From assembly GCA_016874315.1 (NCBI GenBank), contig VGTX01000022.1, forward strand, positions 1-9,922: a stretch of DNA of 9,922 nucleotides, read 5' to 3'. How positions within the stretch are numbered: the stretch's first letter is position 1; every line of letters begins with the position of its first letter. This document shows positions 1 through 7,015 of the stretch, piece by piece. Source of the DNA: Gammaproteobacteria bacterium. GTDB taxonomy: Bacteria > Pseudomonadota > Gammaproteobacteria > Berkiellales > Berkiellaceae. The notes below the pieces were generated by a model that was not told the origin of the DNA, ran no database searches, and saw nothing but the letters and a program-made list of their open reading frames with translations. The position numbers and the translations under genes are program-made.

Positions 1-1
1 T

Positions 2-181
2 TATTCGGGTTTAATTTTGAAGCGTCTTGGGATTCCAACCGAGATGTTTACAGTGATTTTTGTGGTTGCGCGTGTGATTGGATGGATTTCTCAATGGAAT
101 GAAATGTTATCTCATCCACCATTAACGATTGGCCGTCCCCAGCAGCTGTACACAGGGTCTGGCTTAAGACATGATTTATAA
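2..181 (+). CDS. gltA: Citrate synthase, C-terminal 59 residues (5' truncated by window edge)
   Basis: This is the end of citrate synthase, which condenses acetyl-CoA and oxaloacetate to citrate in the TCA cycle in the cytoplasm. Frame 2 is open from the left edge to TAA at 179-181. The segment [20 protein letters not shown], followed by a V/A-R-V-I-G-W-I-x-x-W-x-E-M block and then RPQQLYTG, matches the conserved C-terminal part of the hexameric-type citrate synthases of Proteobacteria, including the arginine of the RPxQLYTG motif near the C-terminus. The start and the catalytic His/Asp residues lie outside the window. It is the only + strand gene here and converges on the minus-strand genes, with a hairpin 18 nt after its stop. 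Identification is firm. The gene symbol follows the usual proteobacterial name; a methylcitrate synthase paralogue (prpC) cannot be fully excluded from this fragment, but the RPQQLYTG tail favours gltA. Confidence 0.93.
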   Translation, partial: YSGLILKRLGIPTEMFTVIFVVARVIGWISQWNEMLSHPPLTIGRPQQLYTGSGLRHDL

Positions 182-199
182 TAAAAAAGAATAAGTAGA

Positions 200-232
200 G
201 ATAAAAGAGAAGATTGTATCTTCTCTTTTATC
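200..232. terminator. Perfect 15-bp hairpin between convergent genes, probable bidirectional terminator
   Basis: GATAAAAGAGAAGAT (200-214) and ATCTTCTCTTTTATC (218-232) are perfect inverted repeats around the 3-nt loop TGT. The hairpin lies 18 nt after the gltA stop and 16 nt beyond the stop of the convergent 109-residue gene, so it can serve transcripts from both sides. The stem is AT-rich (4 G:C pairs of 15). There is no clean T-run after it in the + direction. On the minus strand the downstream sequence is T-rich (opposite 181-197). Its position and perfection make a shared terminator or 3'-end stabiliser the best reading. Confidence 0.75.
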
Positions 233-248
233 AAGCGAGTCATATTAA

Positions 249-578
249 TTAGGCAACAAGCGAATCTTCGAAGGGAGAGGAGTACTCTACTTGAAGATAT
301 AAGAATGTTCCATCTGTTTGAACATTTAAAGAATTTTTTGCAAAAAATGAATTACTGATATCAGAAGGAACAGTCCATGTATTTTCTTCAGATTTGCCAT
401 TACAGAAGATATGACTTCCATTAAGAATATAGGCATTTGAAGGTCCATCTGTTAGTGGGTACACAACATCAAATCCTGGTAATTTAAGCTCATCGCCCTG
501 CGCTAAGATAAATATCCGAGCATGTCTTTGATAGACTGTACCGCCAGTAATTTCAGAGAGTTGAGAGAGCACACGCAT
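249..578 (-). CDS. Hypothetical protein, 109 residues, orphan
   Basis: I do not recognise this protein. It starts at ATG 576-578, preceded by a strong Shine-Dalgarno AGGAG with a 7-nt spacer, and ends at TAA 249-251. It has no signal peptide, no hydrophobic membrane segment and a single cysteine (residue 59). The sequence alternates polar and aromatic/aliphatic residues (FDVVYPL, AYILNGSHIF, TFLYLQVEY), which suggests a small beta-rich cytoplasmic domain. Glycines and asparagines are common at likely turns. The gene has its own candidate promoter (608-635) and ends at the hairpin 200-232, so it probably forms a short single-gene transcript. It lies 60 nt downstream of the leucine-rich-repeat gene, on the same strand, so read-through is also possible. 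Good translation signals support a real gene; its function is unknown. Confidence 0.75.
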   Translation of the reverse strand: MRVLSQLSEITGGTVYQRHARIFILAQGDELKLPGFDVVYPLTDGPSNAYILNGSHIFCNGKSEENTWTVPSDISNSFFAKNSLNVQTDGTFLYLQVEYSSPFEDSLVA

Positions 579-607
579 AAGAGAACTCCTTTAATAAACA
601 ATATCCA

Positions 608-635
608 TTTATAACACTACTGTGTGGGTTTTCAA
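608..635 (-). promoter_or_regulatory. Candidate sigma70 promoter for the 109-residue gene
   Basis: On the minus strand there is a -35-like TTGAAA (630-635), a 16-nt spacer and a -10-like TATAAA (608-613). Each hexamer matches the sigma70 consensus at 5 of 6 positions. Initiation would fall near 601, giving a leader of about 22 nt that carries the AGGAG Shine-Dalgarno. The site lies wholly in the short gap after the leucine-rich-repeat gene. Confidence 0.55.
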
Positions 636-638
636 AAA

Positions 639-2108
639 TCAACTTACAGATAACACCTGAGAATCATAGAAAAAAGGTTGGAATAGAAAATTTGGTAATT
701 GTATTAAATCTAATTGTTGAAAAATAAGCTCAATAACTTTTTGATATTTATTGAACTGACAGTATGAATCATATTGCAGCCTAATAGTGAGAGGGTATAG
801 ATGTGATAAAGATTTATCACAAGAGAGGAGATGGTTTTTCAACAAAGCATGATCTCTTATTGACAAGGTATGCGGTTGTATTTGAAAGCGTTCGATAGCG
901 TGATATAAGTCTTGACGATTTTCTGAGCAACTGATTAGGCATTGCATAATTTTTTGCTTAGGCAGTCCATTTTGTGTTAAATCGCAGTAGGTGATTGTGG
1001 TATTGCGCAAGAGTTGTATGATTCGATCGGCAGATTCATTACTCAAAGACAAATCGCGCAAAATCAGGGCAGTGAGTTTACTATGCGCTATATAATCACA
1101 GAAGACTTCGATTGATTCATGAGATAATAGGCCTGTTGATAATGATAATGACACCAAATCGGATAATGAAGCGCATTTATGTATTAGACTGCTCCATTCT
1201 TTAAAAGTTTTGTAATAATGTCCATTGAGCCACAAGCTAAAGCAAGACGGATAGTGGGAAAGAATACTCAGGAGTGCATTGGTTGTGATTTGACAATGAC
1301 TTAAATCAAGAGCGATGAGAGAGGCTTGTCCAATCAGATTGCAATCAATATTATTCAAACTCTGATTATGAGACAAAGAGCAGAATATTGGTTTTGATTG
1401 AAGAAGATACGTAAGAGCTGCTAGCGCATCTTCATTTAATCCATGGAGCATTTTTGCAATGACAACGTCAAGTTGAATATCGGACGAGACATGCCAAGAT
1501 TTTTCACAGAACGATCCGGAAATATTGAGCGATTTTAGAGAATAATGTGCAATGATTTTTTGAAGGAATGGATGTAATACGATTGGATTGATAAAATCAG
1601 CACCGAGAATGAGGCTATTGAGGCCAGGCCAAGTATGAGTCATGAGCTGAAAGCATAAATCTGCCTGTAAAGTGGGCTCTTTTAAAGACAGTGAAAGATT
1701 TTTTACAGAGTGATTTGGGTGGGTATTTGAATCGATATACTGGAAAAGTTCCCGATCGGACCAGTTTATTGCTGATAGACCTAGGGTATTGAGAGCCGGC
1801 ATCGCAGATACGCTCTGAGCAAGCATAGAAATAACAGTAAGATCGAACAAATTGCGACTGAGTTGTAACCCGATAAAAGGAGTGGTTTGAGAGAGTTCAG
1901 TAAGTGCATGCACTGCTCTTATGGTCCATGGTTGCCTTGAAAGAGCGAGGTATTTAAGATTTGGGAAATTTTTTAACTTATTTATTTGGATTGGCAATTC
2001 ATCATGAGAAAAGGCTTGTGGCACAAATTCACAAGAGTGAACATGTGTGGCGGATTGCAGCGCAATTGCCCGATCGAGCTGTAGTACAGAACAAATGACA
2101 AGGTGCAT
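639..2108 (-). CDS. Leucine-rich-repeat protein (ribonuclease-inhibitor-like repeats), candidate effector
   Basis: This 489-residue protein contains irregular leucine-rich repeats of about 25-30 residues. Clear units with L-x-x-L-x-L-S cores occur near residues 51-74 (LKYLALS), 79-103 (FIGLQLSRN), 106-128 (LNTLGLS), 135-160 (VKNLSLS), 163-188 (LNSLILG), 191-200 (LKSLNIS), 265-290 (LIALDLSHCQIT), 317-341 (LVSLSLS), 345-368 (LTALILRDLSLS) and 371-393 (CDLTQNGL). The long helical second halves resemble the ribonuclease-inhibitor repeat class, a curved protein-binding scaffold that is common in eukaryotes and in effectors of intracellular bacteria. The last 90 or so residues are not repeats. No signal peptide or membrane segment is visible, so a cytoplasmic protein or a substrate of a non-Sec secretion system is possible. 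The ATG is the first start after an in-frame TAA only two codons upstream. The Shine-Dalgarno is poor (GGGAA about 9 nt upstream). It lies 34 nt after lapA, probably in the same transcript. Repeat class fairly sure; role unknown. Confidence 0.82.
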   Translation of the reverse strand: MHLVICSVLQLDRAIALQSATHVHSCEFVPQAFSHDELPIQINKLKNFPNLKYLALSRQPWTIRAVHALTELSQTTPFIGLQLSRNLFDLTVISMLAQSVSAMPALNTLGLSAINWSDRELFQYIDSNTHPNHSVKNLSLSLKEPTLQADLCFQLMTHTWPGLNSLILGADFINPIVLHPFLQKIIAHYSLKSLNISGSFCEKSWHVSSDIQLDVVIAKMLHGLNEDALAALTYLLQSKPIFCSLSHNQSLNNIDCNLIGQASLIALDLSHCQITTNALLSILSHYPSCFSLWLNGHYYKTFKEWSSLIHKCASLSDLVSLSLSTGLLSHESIEVFCDYIAHSKLTALILRDLSLSNESADRIIQLLRNTTITYCDLTQNGLPKQKIMQCLISCSENRQDLYHAIERFQIQPHTLSIRDHALLKNHLLSCDKSLSHLYPLTIRLQYDSYCQFNKYQKVIELIFQQLDLIQLPNFLFQPFFYDSQVLSVS

Positions 2109-2142
2109 GTTTTAAAATTCCCACGCAGTTGTGAGGATATTT

Positions 2143-2361
2143 TTACTGTTTAGTTCTTTTCTTGAAGAAAGAGAGATTTTTGAAAAAATGAATCAGAGAT
2201 TGAACACATAATCCAAAAAAGAAAAAGAGGAGGCACCAGAAATTCACTGGTGCGGAAATTTGTGTCCAATAAAAATCCAACATAACTGGGCGCTGATTCA
2301 AGAAACAAAAAACAAATACAGCAAAAAAACAAATTGAAGAAAATATGAATTTTATAATCAT
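2143..2361 (-). CDS. lapA: LapA-domain (DUF1049) inner membrane protein
   Basis: This 72-residue protein has the layout of the LapA family: a first membrane segment at about residues 3-21, a short periplasmic connection carrying the family's N-x-x-P-V-x-L-x-F motif (NQRPVMLDF, 22-30), a second membrane segment at about 40-58, and a basic cytoplasmic tail ending KKRTKQ. In E. coli LapA works with LapB in controlling lipopolysaccharide synthesis at the inner membrane. The long C-terminal coiled coil of E. coli LapA is absent, as in many short alphaproteobacterial members. Its ATG directly abuts the TAA of the upstream secreted-protein gene, which implies translational coupling and a shared operon. 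Location downstream of rpsA fits the usual rpsA-ihfB-lapA order and supports the call. No lapB is visible in the window. Confidence 0.75.
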   Translation of the reverse strand: MIIKFIFSSICFFAVFVFCFLNQRPVMLDFYWTQISAPVNFWCLLFFFFGLCVQSLIHFFKNLSFFKKRTKQ

Positions 2362-2877
2362 TTACTTATCAACTTTTTCTAAATGGAACATAATTTTATA
2401 CTTACCGGAGCCCTGATGGAAATTCACCTCTTGCTTCAAGTCGGCAGCATGAGCAGGATCGAGAATACACTCATCACCCATTGAAGACCAGTGTGGCACA
2501 GCATTTGGATTATCAAAGTTAATAAAGAAACTTCCTATCAGCTCATCTGGAACCCAAGGTAAGGCTTCACGATCGAATAAAGAAACAATAACTTTCACAT
2601 CACTTTGGTCTTCAAGAGTTTTGGTCCAAACAACCACTGATTCAAAAGATGCGAGATTATGTTTTGTGTAACTGAAGGGGAAAGAAGGAACTGAGATAAA
2701 ATGATCGGCAACGCCATTATGTTGTTCAATAATGAAAAAATAGAGTTGGTCGCCGTAAGAATCCGTTTCTGATTCAATAATGATTTTATCGGCAATTAAA
2801 GACCATTGAACGGTTGCGAAGACTGGAAATGCGAAGAACGCAAATATTAGGGCTAGAATTTGAGATATTTTTTTCAT
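2362..2877 (-). CDS. Secreted or periplasmic protein of unknown function, possibly C2-like fold
   Basis: I prefer ATG 2875-2877 (171 residues). It places a textbook signal peptide at the very N-terminus: MKK, a hydrophobic core (residues 4-16) and PVFA before a likely signal peptidase I cut at 21/22. An upstream ATG (2896-2898) would add seven residues before the Lys pair and has AGG directly against the ATG, too close to act. The mature part (about 150 residues) is rich in beta-type alternation. The stretch VKVIVSLFDRE...PDELIGSFFINF (about residues 94-121) resembles the D-x-D...D-x-x-I-G strand pair of C2 domains, and KYKIMFHLEKV could be a last strand. This similarity is by eye and weak. 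There is one cysteine after the signal peptide (137). It sits between rpsA and lapA, the usual place of ihfB, but has no resemblance to an HU/IHF protein. Stop and lapA start abut. Confidence 0.7.
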   Translation of the reverse strand: MKKISQILALIFAFFAFPVFATVQWSLIADKIIIESETDSYGDQLYFFIIEQHNGVADHFISVPSFPFSYTKHNLASFESVVVWTKTLEDQSDVKVIVSLFDREALPWVPDELIGSFFINFDNPNAVPHWSSMGDECILDPAHAADLKQEVNFHQGSGKYKIMFHLEKVDK

Positions 2878-2913
2878 GAGGTCACTCACTGTAGGCACAT
2901 CCTGTTATTAAAG

Positions 2914-2941
2914 AGGATAGCGCGCTACAGTAAGAAATCAA
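2914..2941 (-). promoter_or_regulatory. Possible promoter for the secreted protein-lapA-LRR set
   Basis: On the minus strand TTGATT (2936-2941) and TATCCT (2914-2919) are separated by 16 nt, each matching 4 of 6 consensus positions. Initiation near 2907 would give a 30-nt leader for the preferred start at 2877 but only about 9 nt for the upstream ATG, which agrees with the start choice. The match is weak. The -35 overlaps the foot of the hairpin after rpsA. Confidence 0.3.
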
Positions 2942-2968
2942 ATAACCTTTATAGAAAAAGGGTTATTT
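2940..2968 (-). terminator. Hairpin at the rpsA stop, probable rpsA terminator
   Basis: On the minus strand AAATAACC plus TTT (with one bulged C) pairs with AAAGGTTATTT, giving an 11-bp stem around a 6-nt loop (TTCTAT). The arms are 2957-2968 and 2940-2950. The stem begins at the last base of the rpsA stop codon. Only a broken T-run follows (TTT within the stem, then GATTTC), so termination may be partial and let some rpsA transcription reach the downstream genes. Confidence 0.55.
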
Positions 2969-4689
2969 TATTTGCGGTCTTTCAACAAATCACCTAAAGT
3001 CCCACCGATGGAAGCATCAGTACGGGAGTAGTCACGAATTGTTGCAGCTTCTTCTTGAGATTCTTTAGCTTTAACAGAAAGGCTGATTTGGCGATTTTTA
3101 CGATCGACCATCAACACTTTTGCTTCGACCATATCATCAAGAGCGACGACTTCTTTTGGATCTTGAATTTTATCACGAGATAAATCAGCTGTTTTGATAT
3201 ATCCAAGAACATCGCTTGCGAGTTCAAGGGTAACACCTTTGGAGTCCATCTCAACAACGCGACCGGAAACGATATCGCCTTTATTGTGACGTCCAGCGAA
3301 ATCAGCAAAAGCATCTTGTTCGAGTTGCTTCAAGCCAAGAGAGATTCTCTCACGCTCTGGATCGACTGCAAGAACAACAGCTTCGATTTCTTGACCTTTT
3401 TTGAAGTCTTTAACAGCTTCTTCGCCAGTTTTGTGCCAAGAGATATCGGAAAGATGGATAAGTCCATCGATATTTCCATCAAGGCCAACGAAGATTCCAA
3501 AATCGGTAATCGAACGGATACGTCCTGCGATACGCTCACCTTTTTGGTGTTGAGCTGCAAAAGCATGCCATGGGCTTGATTTGCATTGCTTGAGACCAAG
3601 GGAGATACGACGACGCTCTTCATCGATTTCAAGAATCATAACTTCAACATTTTCGTTAAGGTCAACGACTTTGGATGGGTGAATATTGCGGTTTGTCCAA
3701 TCCATTTCAGAAACGTGAACAAGTCCTTCAATTCCTTCTTCAAGTTCAACAAAGCAGCCATAGTCTGCAACGTTGGTGATAACACCATGAACTTTTTTAC
3801 CGACAGGATAACGTTCTGCAACGCCAACCCATGGATCGGAATCAAGCTGTTTCAAGCCAAGAGAGACACGCATTTTTTCGCGGTCGAATTTGAGAACCTT
3901 GACGGTAAGTGGCTGTCCAACAGTTAGGATATCCTGCGGATGCTTGACGCGCTTCCAAGTGATATCTGTGATATGTAGCAAACCATCAATTCCACCGAGG
4001 TCAACGAATGCGCCATAGTGGGTGAGGTTTTTAACAGTACCTTGAACAACTGAACCTTCTTCAAGGGAGCCAAGAAGAGCTTCTTTCTCTGCGGAGTTTT
4101 CGCTTTCAATAACTGCACGGCGGGATACAACAACGTTATTACGTTTCTGATCGAGTTTGATAACTTTCAACTCAATTTCAGAGCCTTCGAGGACGTAATC
4201 TTTTGTTGGACGAATATCAATGAGGGAACCAGGTAGGAATGCACGAATTCCATTGATGTCCACAGTGAATCCACCCTTAACCTTACCAAGAATAAGAGCG
4301 CGCACATTCGTTTTTTCTTCTTGTGCTTGCGCAAGCTCAGCCCAAGCTTCGATTTTCTTAGCTTTCAAGCGAGAAACGCGTGTTTCGCCGTTTCCATCTT
4401 CGAAAGATTCAACGACAACAGGCACAGTTTGACCAACTTCGATCTCTAGGCGTCCATCAGCATCAAGGAATTCTCCAAGGGAGACTAGGCCTTCTGATTT
4501 CAACTGGATCTTAATAACAGCAACACCGCGATCGTAATCGATAGCAGCAACAGTACCTTGGACTACACTCCCTGGTTGGAAGTTAATTTTTTCGAGAGTA
4601 AGATCAAGGAGTTTAGAAAAATCTGCAATAGCAGCGACTTCTGACGGATCGTCATGAAGTGTAAAAAGTGGATGATTAATTATGGACAT
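2968..4689 (-). CDS. rpsA: 30S ribosomal protein S1
   Basis: S1 binds mRNA on the small ribosomal subunit and promotes initiation on messages with weak or structured Shine-Dalgarno regions. The 573-residue protein is of full proteobacterial length and has six S1 domains at about residues 40-106, 128-190, 211-278, 297-366, 385-453 and 470-540. Domains 3-5 carry the typical G-x-F-V-x-L...G-L-x-H-x-S/T-D/E core and each ends in SLGLKQ. The linker KKIEAWAEL between domains 1 and 2 and the C-terminal [12 protein letters not shown] tail are typical of S1. ATG 4687-4689 has an AAGG Shine-Dalgarno six bases upstream. The codons look richer in G+C than those of the flanking orphan genes, as expected for a highly expressed core gene. 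It lies downstream of cmk, separated by one orphan gene. A promoter and a structured leader lie just upstream, and a hairpin sits at the stop. Confidence 0.98.
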   Translation of the reverse strand: MSIINHPLFTLHDDPSEVAAIADFSKLLDLTLEKINFQPGSVVQGTVAAIDYDRGVAVIKIQLKSEGLVSLGEFLDADGRLEIEVGQTVPVVVESFEDGNGETRVSRLKAKKIEAWAELAQAQEEKTNVRALILGKVKGGFTVDINGIRAFLPGSLIDIRPTKDYVLEGSEIELKVIKLDQKRNNVVVSRRAVIESENSAEKEALLGSLEEGSVVQGTVKNLTHYGAFVDLGGIDGLLHITDITWKRVKHPQDILTVGQPLTVKVLKFDREKMRVSLGLKQLDSDPWVGVAERYPVGKKVHGVITNVADYGCFVELEEGIEGLVHVSEMDWTNRNIHPSKVVDLNENVEVMILEIDEERRRISLGLKQCKSSPWHAFAAQHQKGERIAGRIRSITDFGIFVGLDGNIDGLIHLSDISWHKTGEEAVKDFKKGQEIEAVVLAVDPERERISLGLKQLEQDAFADFAGRHNKGDIVSGRVVEMDSKGVTLELASDVLGYIKTADLSRDKIQDPKEVVALDDMVEAKVLMVDRKNRQISLSVKAKESQEEAATIRDYSRTDASIGGTLGDLLKDRK

Positions 4690-4713
4690 GAAAAACCTTA
4701 ACGGTTAACAAAA

Positions 4714-4733
4714 TAAAAAAAGTGCATACGCAC
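4714..4733 (-). promoter_or_regulatory. Small hairpin plus T-run in the rpsA leader, possible attenuator
   Basis: On the minus strand GTGC-GTAT-GCAC (4722-4733) forms a 4-bp stem that is followed at once by seven T and then ATTTT (4711-4721). This sits 25-45 nt before the rpsA ATG. The stem is short for a true terminator. Two more inverted repeats flank it: TTCAC/GTGAA with inner ATAC/GTAT (4742-4768), and TTAAC-G-GTTAA (4698-4708), the latter overlapping the Shine-Dalgarno. Together they could form a regulated leader; S1 is known to control its own synthesis in E. coli. Confidence 0.3.
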
Positions 4734-4776
4734 CCTGGCCCTTCACATACAGTTGTATCTATAGTGAATCAGGATA

Positions 4777-4806
4777 AATATATCATAATTCATTATCATA
4801 CCTCAA
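4777..4806 (-). promoter_or_regulatory. rpsA: Candidate promoter for rpsA
   Basis: On the minus strand TTGAGG (4801-4806) and TATATT (4777-4782) are 18 nt apart, matching 4 of 6 and 5 of 6 consensus positions. The region between is very AT-rich and offers other -10-like hexamers (TATGAT), so the exact site is uncertain. Initiation would be near 4770, giving a leader of about 80 nt that contains the inverted repeats listed for the rpsA leader. A dedicated promoter here is plausible because rpsA is separated from the upstream gene by 141 nt. Confidence 0.4.
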
Positions 4807-4830
4807 CGATATTTCTGAAGATTCTTGCAA

Positions 4831-6255
4831 TCACGGTCTATTTTGAGGCCTTGTTGTCAGGGGGTTACCGATCAATGGTCGGATATCTGTAGAATTGAGT
4901 GAATGAGCAAGGGGATTATTTGAAATAGGAGTAGGTCTGATCGTAACTAAATCTTGCAAATCTTCTGTGCGCAAGGATTGAAAAAAAGAGCAATTTAAAT
5001 TTAAAAACCCTAACAAAAGAATATCTATTCCTGAACCGACTACTTGCCACGAAATGGCAAGAGCAGATCGTAAAAATGGAGGCAACATCGACTCCATCGA
5101 CGAACAGACATTCGCAACCTGAACATACCCTCGTTGAGACAAATCTCGCATCTGATACAAAATCAATGTACTACGATCTGGCACAATCAAGTCATTTGTA
5201 TCTGTTTGGATATTTATTTCACTATTCGGAGTGCAAATAACGTCCTCACCCTGGACTGACGGCTCTAATTGCGGACCTTGAATCGCGATTAAGCTAACTG
5301 TGACAGATTCATCTAAAGATTCATTATTATTATCAGACAAAACTTCAGAATCAGATGAATTTTTTCTTATAAATGGGGTGGTTAACGAATCGTTCATATA
5401 AAAAACCGGATCTAATGTGAAGCATTTTACCTGAGCCGCAACATAGTTTTGATCTAGCAGATTGCTTTGATCAAGAATATGCAATTTTAATACTGATGGT
5501 GATGGTAGCTCGAGAGCGATTTCGCAATGCTCGCCCATCAGCTGTGCAAGTGGAAAAATCTTTTTTCCCGATCGGAACGATGCCTCTATATTCAATCCTG
5601 GAATATTGAATAAATCGATCCACAGGGAATGACGAATAGCTTGAAAGCCTAAAGAAAGACTGGTGATTATAAAGTCTAATGATTTGTTTTGATTGCCTCG
5701 TGCGGAATAAACTGAAAAAACATAGAGCATCCAATCATAATAGCGGTTCTTATTAGCACTAGCTCTTTGAAATAAAATACACAATCCTTCTTGGACAACT
5801 CTCAATTTCCAATATTTTTGCGCATCATGGTCGAATGATTGAAGTTTATGATGCGCACTCCTAATTATCCGAGGAATTTCGACAAGATCGCAATCTTGAC
5901 ATGCGAGAATGAGAGCAACCGCTGGATGGATCGGCGGAGCTTCCTCCGCAGCGTCTACTCGCGTTATATTTTGATTTTGTAAAAGTTCTATTTCTTCTTT
6001 ACATTGGGTTATGATTAGACTCGGCTCTCTAAAGCATGACTGCAATAACTGCTCGATATTATTATCTAATAAAGAAAGGTCAAGTTGAAACTGCTTGTTC
6101 ATTCTTTGAATGATATGTGTTACAGAAAGATTTTGCTCTGCACACAGGACACACTCAAAGAAAAAAGTAATCTTTACATAACTCTCTTTTATTTGAAGAG
6201 AAGGCTGGGCCTTCATCATTTTTTCTACGATATCAGAGCAGATTTTACGAATCAT
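4831..6255 (-). CDS. Unrecognised 474-residue protein with one possible membrane segment
   Basis: I do not recognise a family. ATG 6253-6255 lies 16 nt after the cmk stop, so it is probably co-transcribed with cmk; AGAGA about 9 nt upstream is a weak Shine-Dalgarno. ATGs at codons 13 and 14 are alternatives. Residues 1-100 look helical. Residues 110-240 are also helical with many aromatics (for example YYDWMLYVFSVYS, 172-184). Residues 295-320 are acidic and Ser/Asn-rich (SSDSEVLSDNNNESLDES) and probably disordered. Residues 395-420 (LRSALAISWQVVGSGIDILLLGFL region) form the one stretch hydrophobic enough for a membrane helix. The tail is rich in Pro, Asn and Thr and ends RPQNRP. Cysteines are frequent (about 12), but no metal-binding pattern is clear. 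An orphan between cmk and rpsA, normally neighbours, is unusual. The gene is intact and long, with no overlapping alternative, so it is surely coding; function unknown. Confidence 0.85.
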   Translation of the reverse strand: MIRKICSDIVEKMMKAQPSLQIKESYVKITFFFECVLCAEQNLSVTHIIQRMNKQFQLDLSLLDNNIEQLLQSCFREPSLIITQCKEEIELLQNQNITRVDAAEEAPPIHPAVALILACQDCDLVEIPRIIRSAHHKLQSFDHDAQKYWKLRVVQEGLCILFQRASANKNRYYDWMLYVFSVYSARGNQNKSLDFIITSLSLGFQAIRHSLWIDLFNIPGLNIEASFRSGKKIFPLAQLMGEHCEIALELPSPSVLKLHILDQSNLLDQNYVAAQVKCFTLDPVFYMNDSLTTPFIRKNSSDSEVLSDNNNESLDESVTVSLIAIQGPQLEPSVQGEDVICTPNSEINIQTDTNDLIVPDRSTLILYQMRDLSQRGYVQVANVCSSMESMLPPFLRSALAISWQVVGSGIDILLLGFLNLNCSFFQSLRTEDLQDLVTIRPTPISNNPLAHSLNSTDIRPLIGNPLTTRPQNRP

Positions 6256-6271
6256 GATATGTTCTCTTTAA

Positions 6272-6925
6272 TTAGCAAGTGATATTTTTTTGAATCTGAG
6301 ACATGATATAGTCAACTGCAGATTCAACCGAATACTTTGTCGTGTTAATTACTAATGCCTTATCAGGACAGCATAGAGCGCCACACGGTCTATTCCGATC
6401 GCGATTGTCACGCTGTTCGATTTGAAAAAAAACATCATCATATTGTATTGCTGCGTCGTTTTTCAATAAATCCTGATATCTTCGCCACGCCCGCACATCT
6501 ACTGGGGCATCGATGTAGCATTTTAAATCAGCCTGAGGAAATACGACAGAGCCCATATCACGCCCATCTGCAATCATATTAGGATGGACAAGAGCAAGTG
6601 CACGAAACTTATGCAACAATATTTCACGCACTGTACAATCAGAAGCGATTTTTGATGCAAGCTGAGCAACCTGTTCCGTTCTTAAATAAGGATTGAGGCA
6701 TGTTTTATCAAAATAAACAACAGTTTCACCTGTTTCGGAAATCCACTGAACATCGCATTCAGCAATAAAAATATCTATAGCTTGAGCAGGATGATTATTC
6801 ATAAAAAAGGCCAGCGCACGATAAAGGAGGCCTGAGTCAAGATGCCAAGCCTGCATTTTTTCTGATAGCTTTTTTGCAATTGTTCCTTTACCTGAACCAC
6901 TTGGACCATCAAGAGTAATAATCAT
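6272..6925 (-). CDS. cmk: Cytidylate kinase (CMP/dCMP kinase)
   Basis: The enzyme transfers phosphate from ATP to CMP or dCMP, giving CDP or dCDP for nucleotide synthesis in the cytoplasm. The 217-residue length is typical of the short bacterial form. Visible motifs are the P-loop GPSGSGKGT (7-15), the CMP-binding LDSGLLYRA (29-37), the DGRDMGSVVFP block (120-130), followed by LKCYIDA (134-140), the RAWRRY lid start (145-150), and RDNRDRNRP (172-180) with the conserved D-R pair. All expected key residues are present. ATG 6923-6925 follows GGGA with a 5-nt gap. The next gene begins 16 nt after its stop, indicating a shared transcript. In most Proteobacteria cmk lies directly before rpsA and often after aroA; here neither immediate neighbour is the usual one. 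Confidence 0.97.
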   Translation of the reverse strand: MIITLDGPSGSGKGTIAKKLSEKMQAWHLDSGLLYRALAFFMNNHPAQAIDIFIAECDVQWISETGETVVYFDKTCLNPYLRTEQVAQLASKIASDCTVREILLHKFRALALVHPNMIADGRDMGSVVFPQADLKCYIDAPVDVRAWRRYQDLLKNDAAIQYDDVFFQIEQRDNRDRNRPCGALCCPDKALVINTTKYSVESAVDYIMSQIQKNITC

Positions 6926-6942
6926 TACAATCCCATAATTAT

Positions 6943-6957
6943 CAATATACTATATTG
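6943..6957. repeat. Perfect short palindrome before cmk, possible operator or promoter core
   Basis: CAATATA-C-TATATTG is a perfect 7+7 inverted repeat around one central base, 17 nt before the cmk ATG in the 90-nt gap after the giant gene. TATATT and TATAGT within it resemble -10 hexamers on the minus strand, but no good -35 lies at the right distance. It could be a repressor site or simply AT-rich chance. Confidence 0.35.
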
Positions 6958-7015
6958 TGACATGAAGTGATTCGTGCAGACAACATTGCCCTCTATTTTT
7001 TCATTAAATTCTTAA

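Noticed and set aside
2362..2877. IHF beta subunit expected between rpsA and lapA
   Set aside because: The protein has a signal peptide and no HU/IHF DNA-binding features, so it is not ihfB.
2362..2898. Longer start (ATG 2896-2898) for the secreted protein
   Set aside because: It would bury the Met-Lys-Lys signal peptide start seven residues in, and its AGG touches the ATG, too close for ribosome binding. The 2877 start is better.
3286..4432. Open frames on the + strand and in other minus frames across rpsA (for example 3286-3579, 3586-3927, 4220-4432)
   Set aside because: They lie inside the certain rpsA gene. Its biased codon use keeps other frames open; none has recognisable protein content or its own start signals.
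5471..5734. 87-residue frame on the minus strand inside the 474-residue gene
   Set aside because: It overlaps a much longer open frame completely and has no Shine-Dalgarno or recognisable content.
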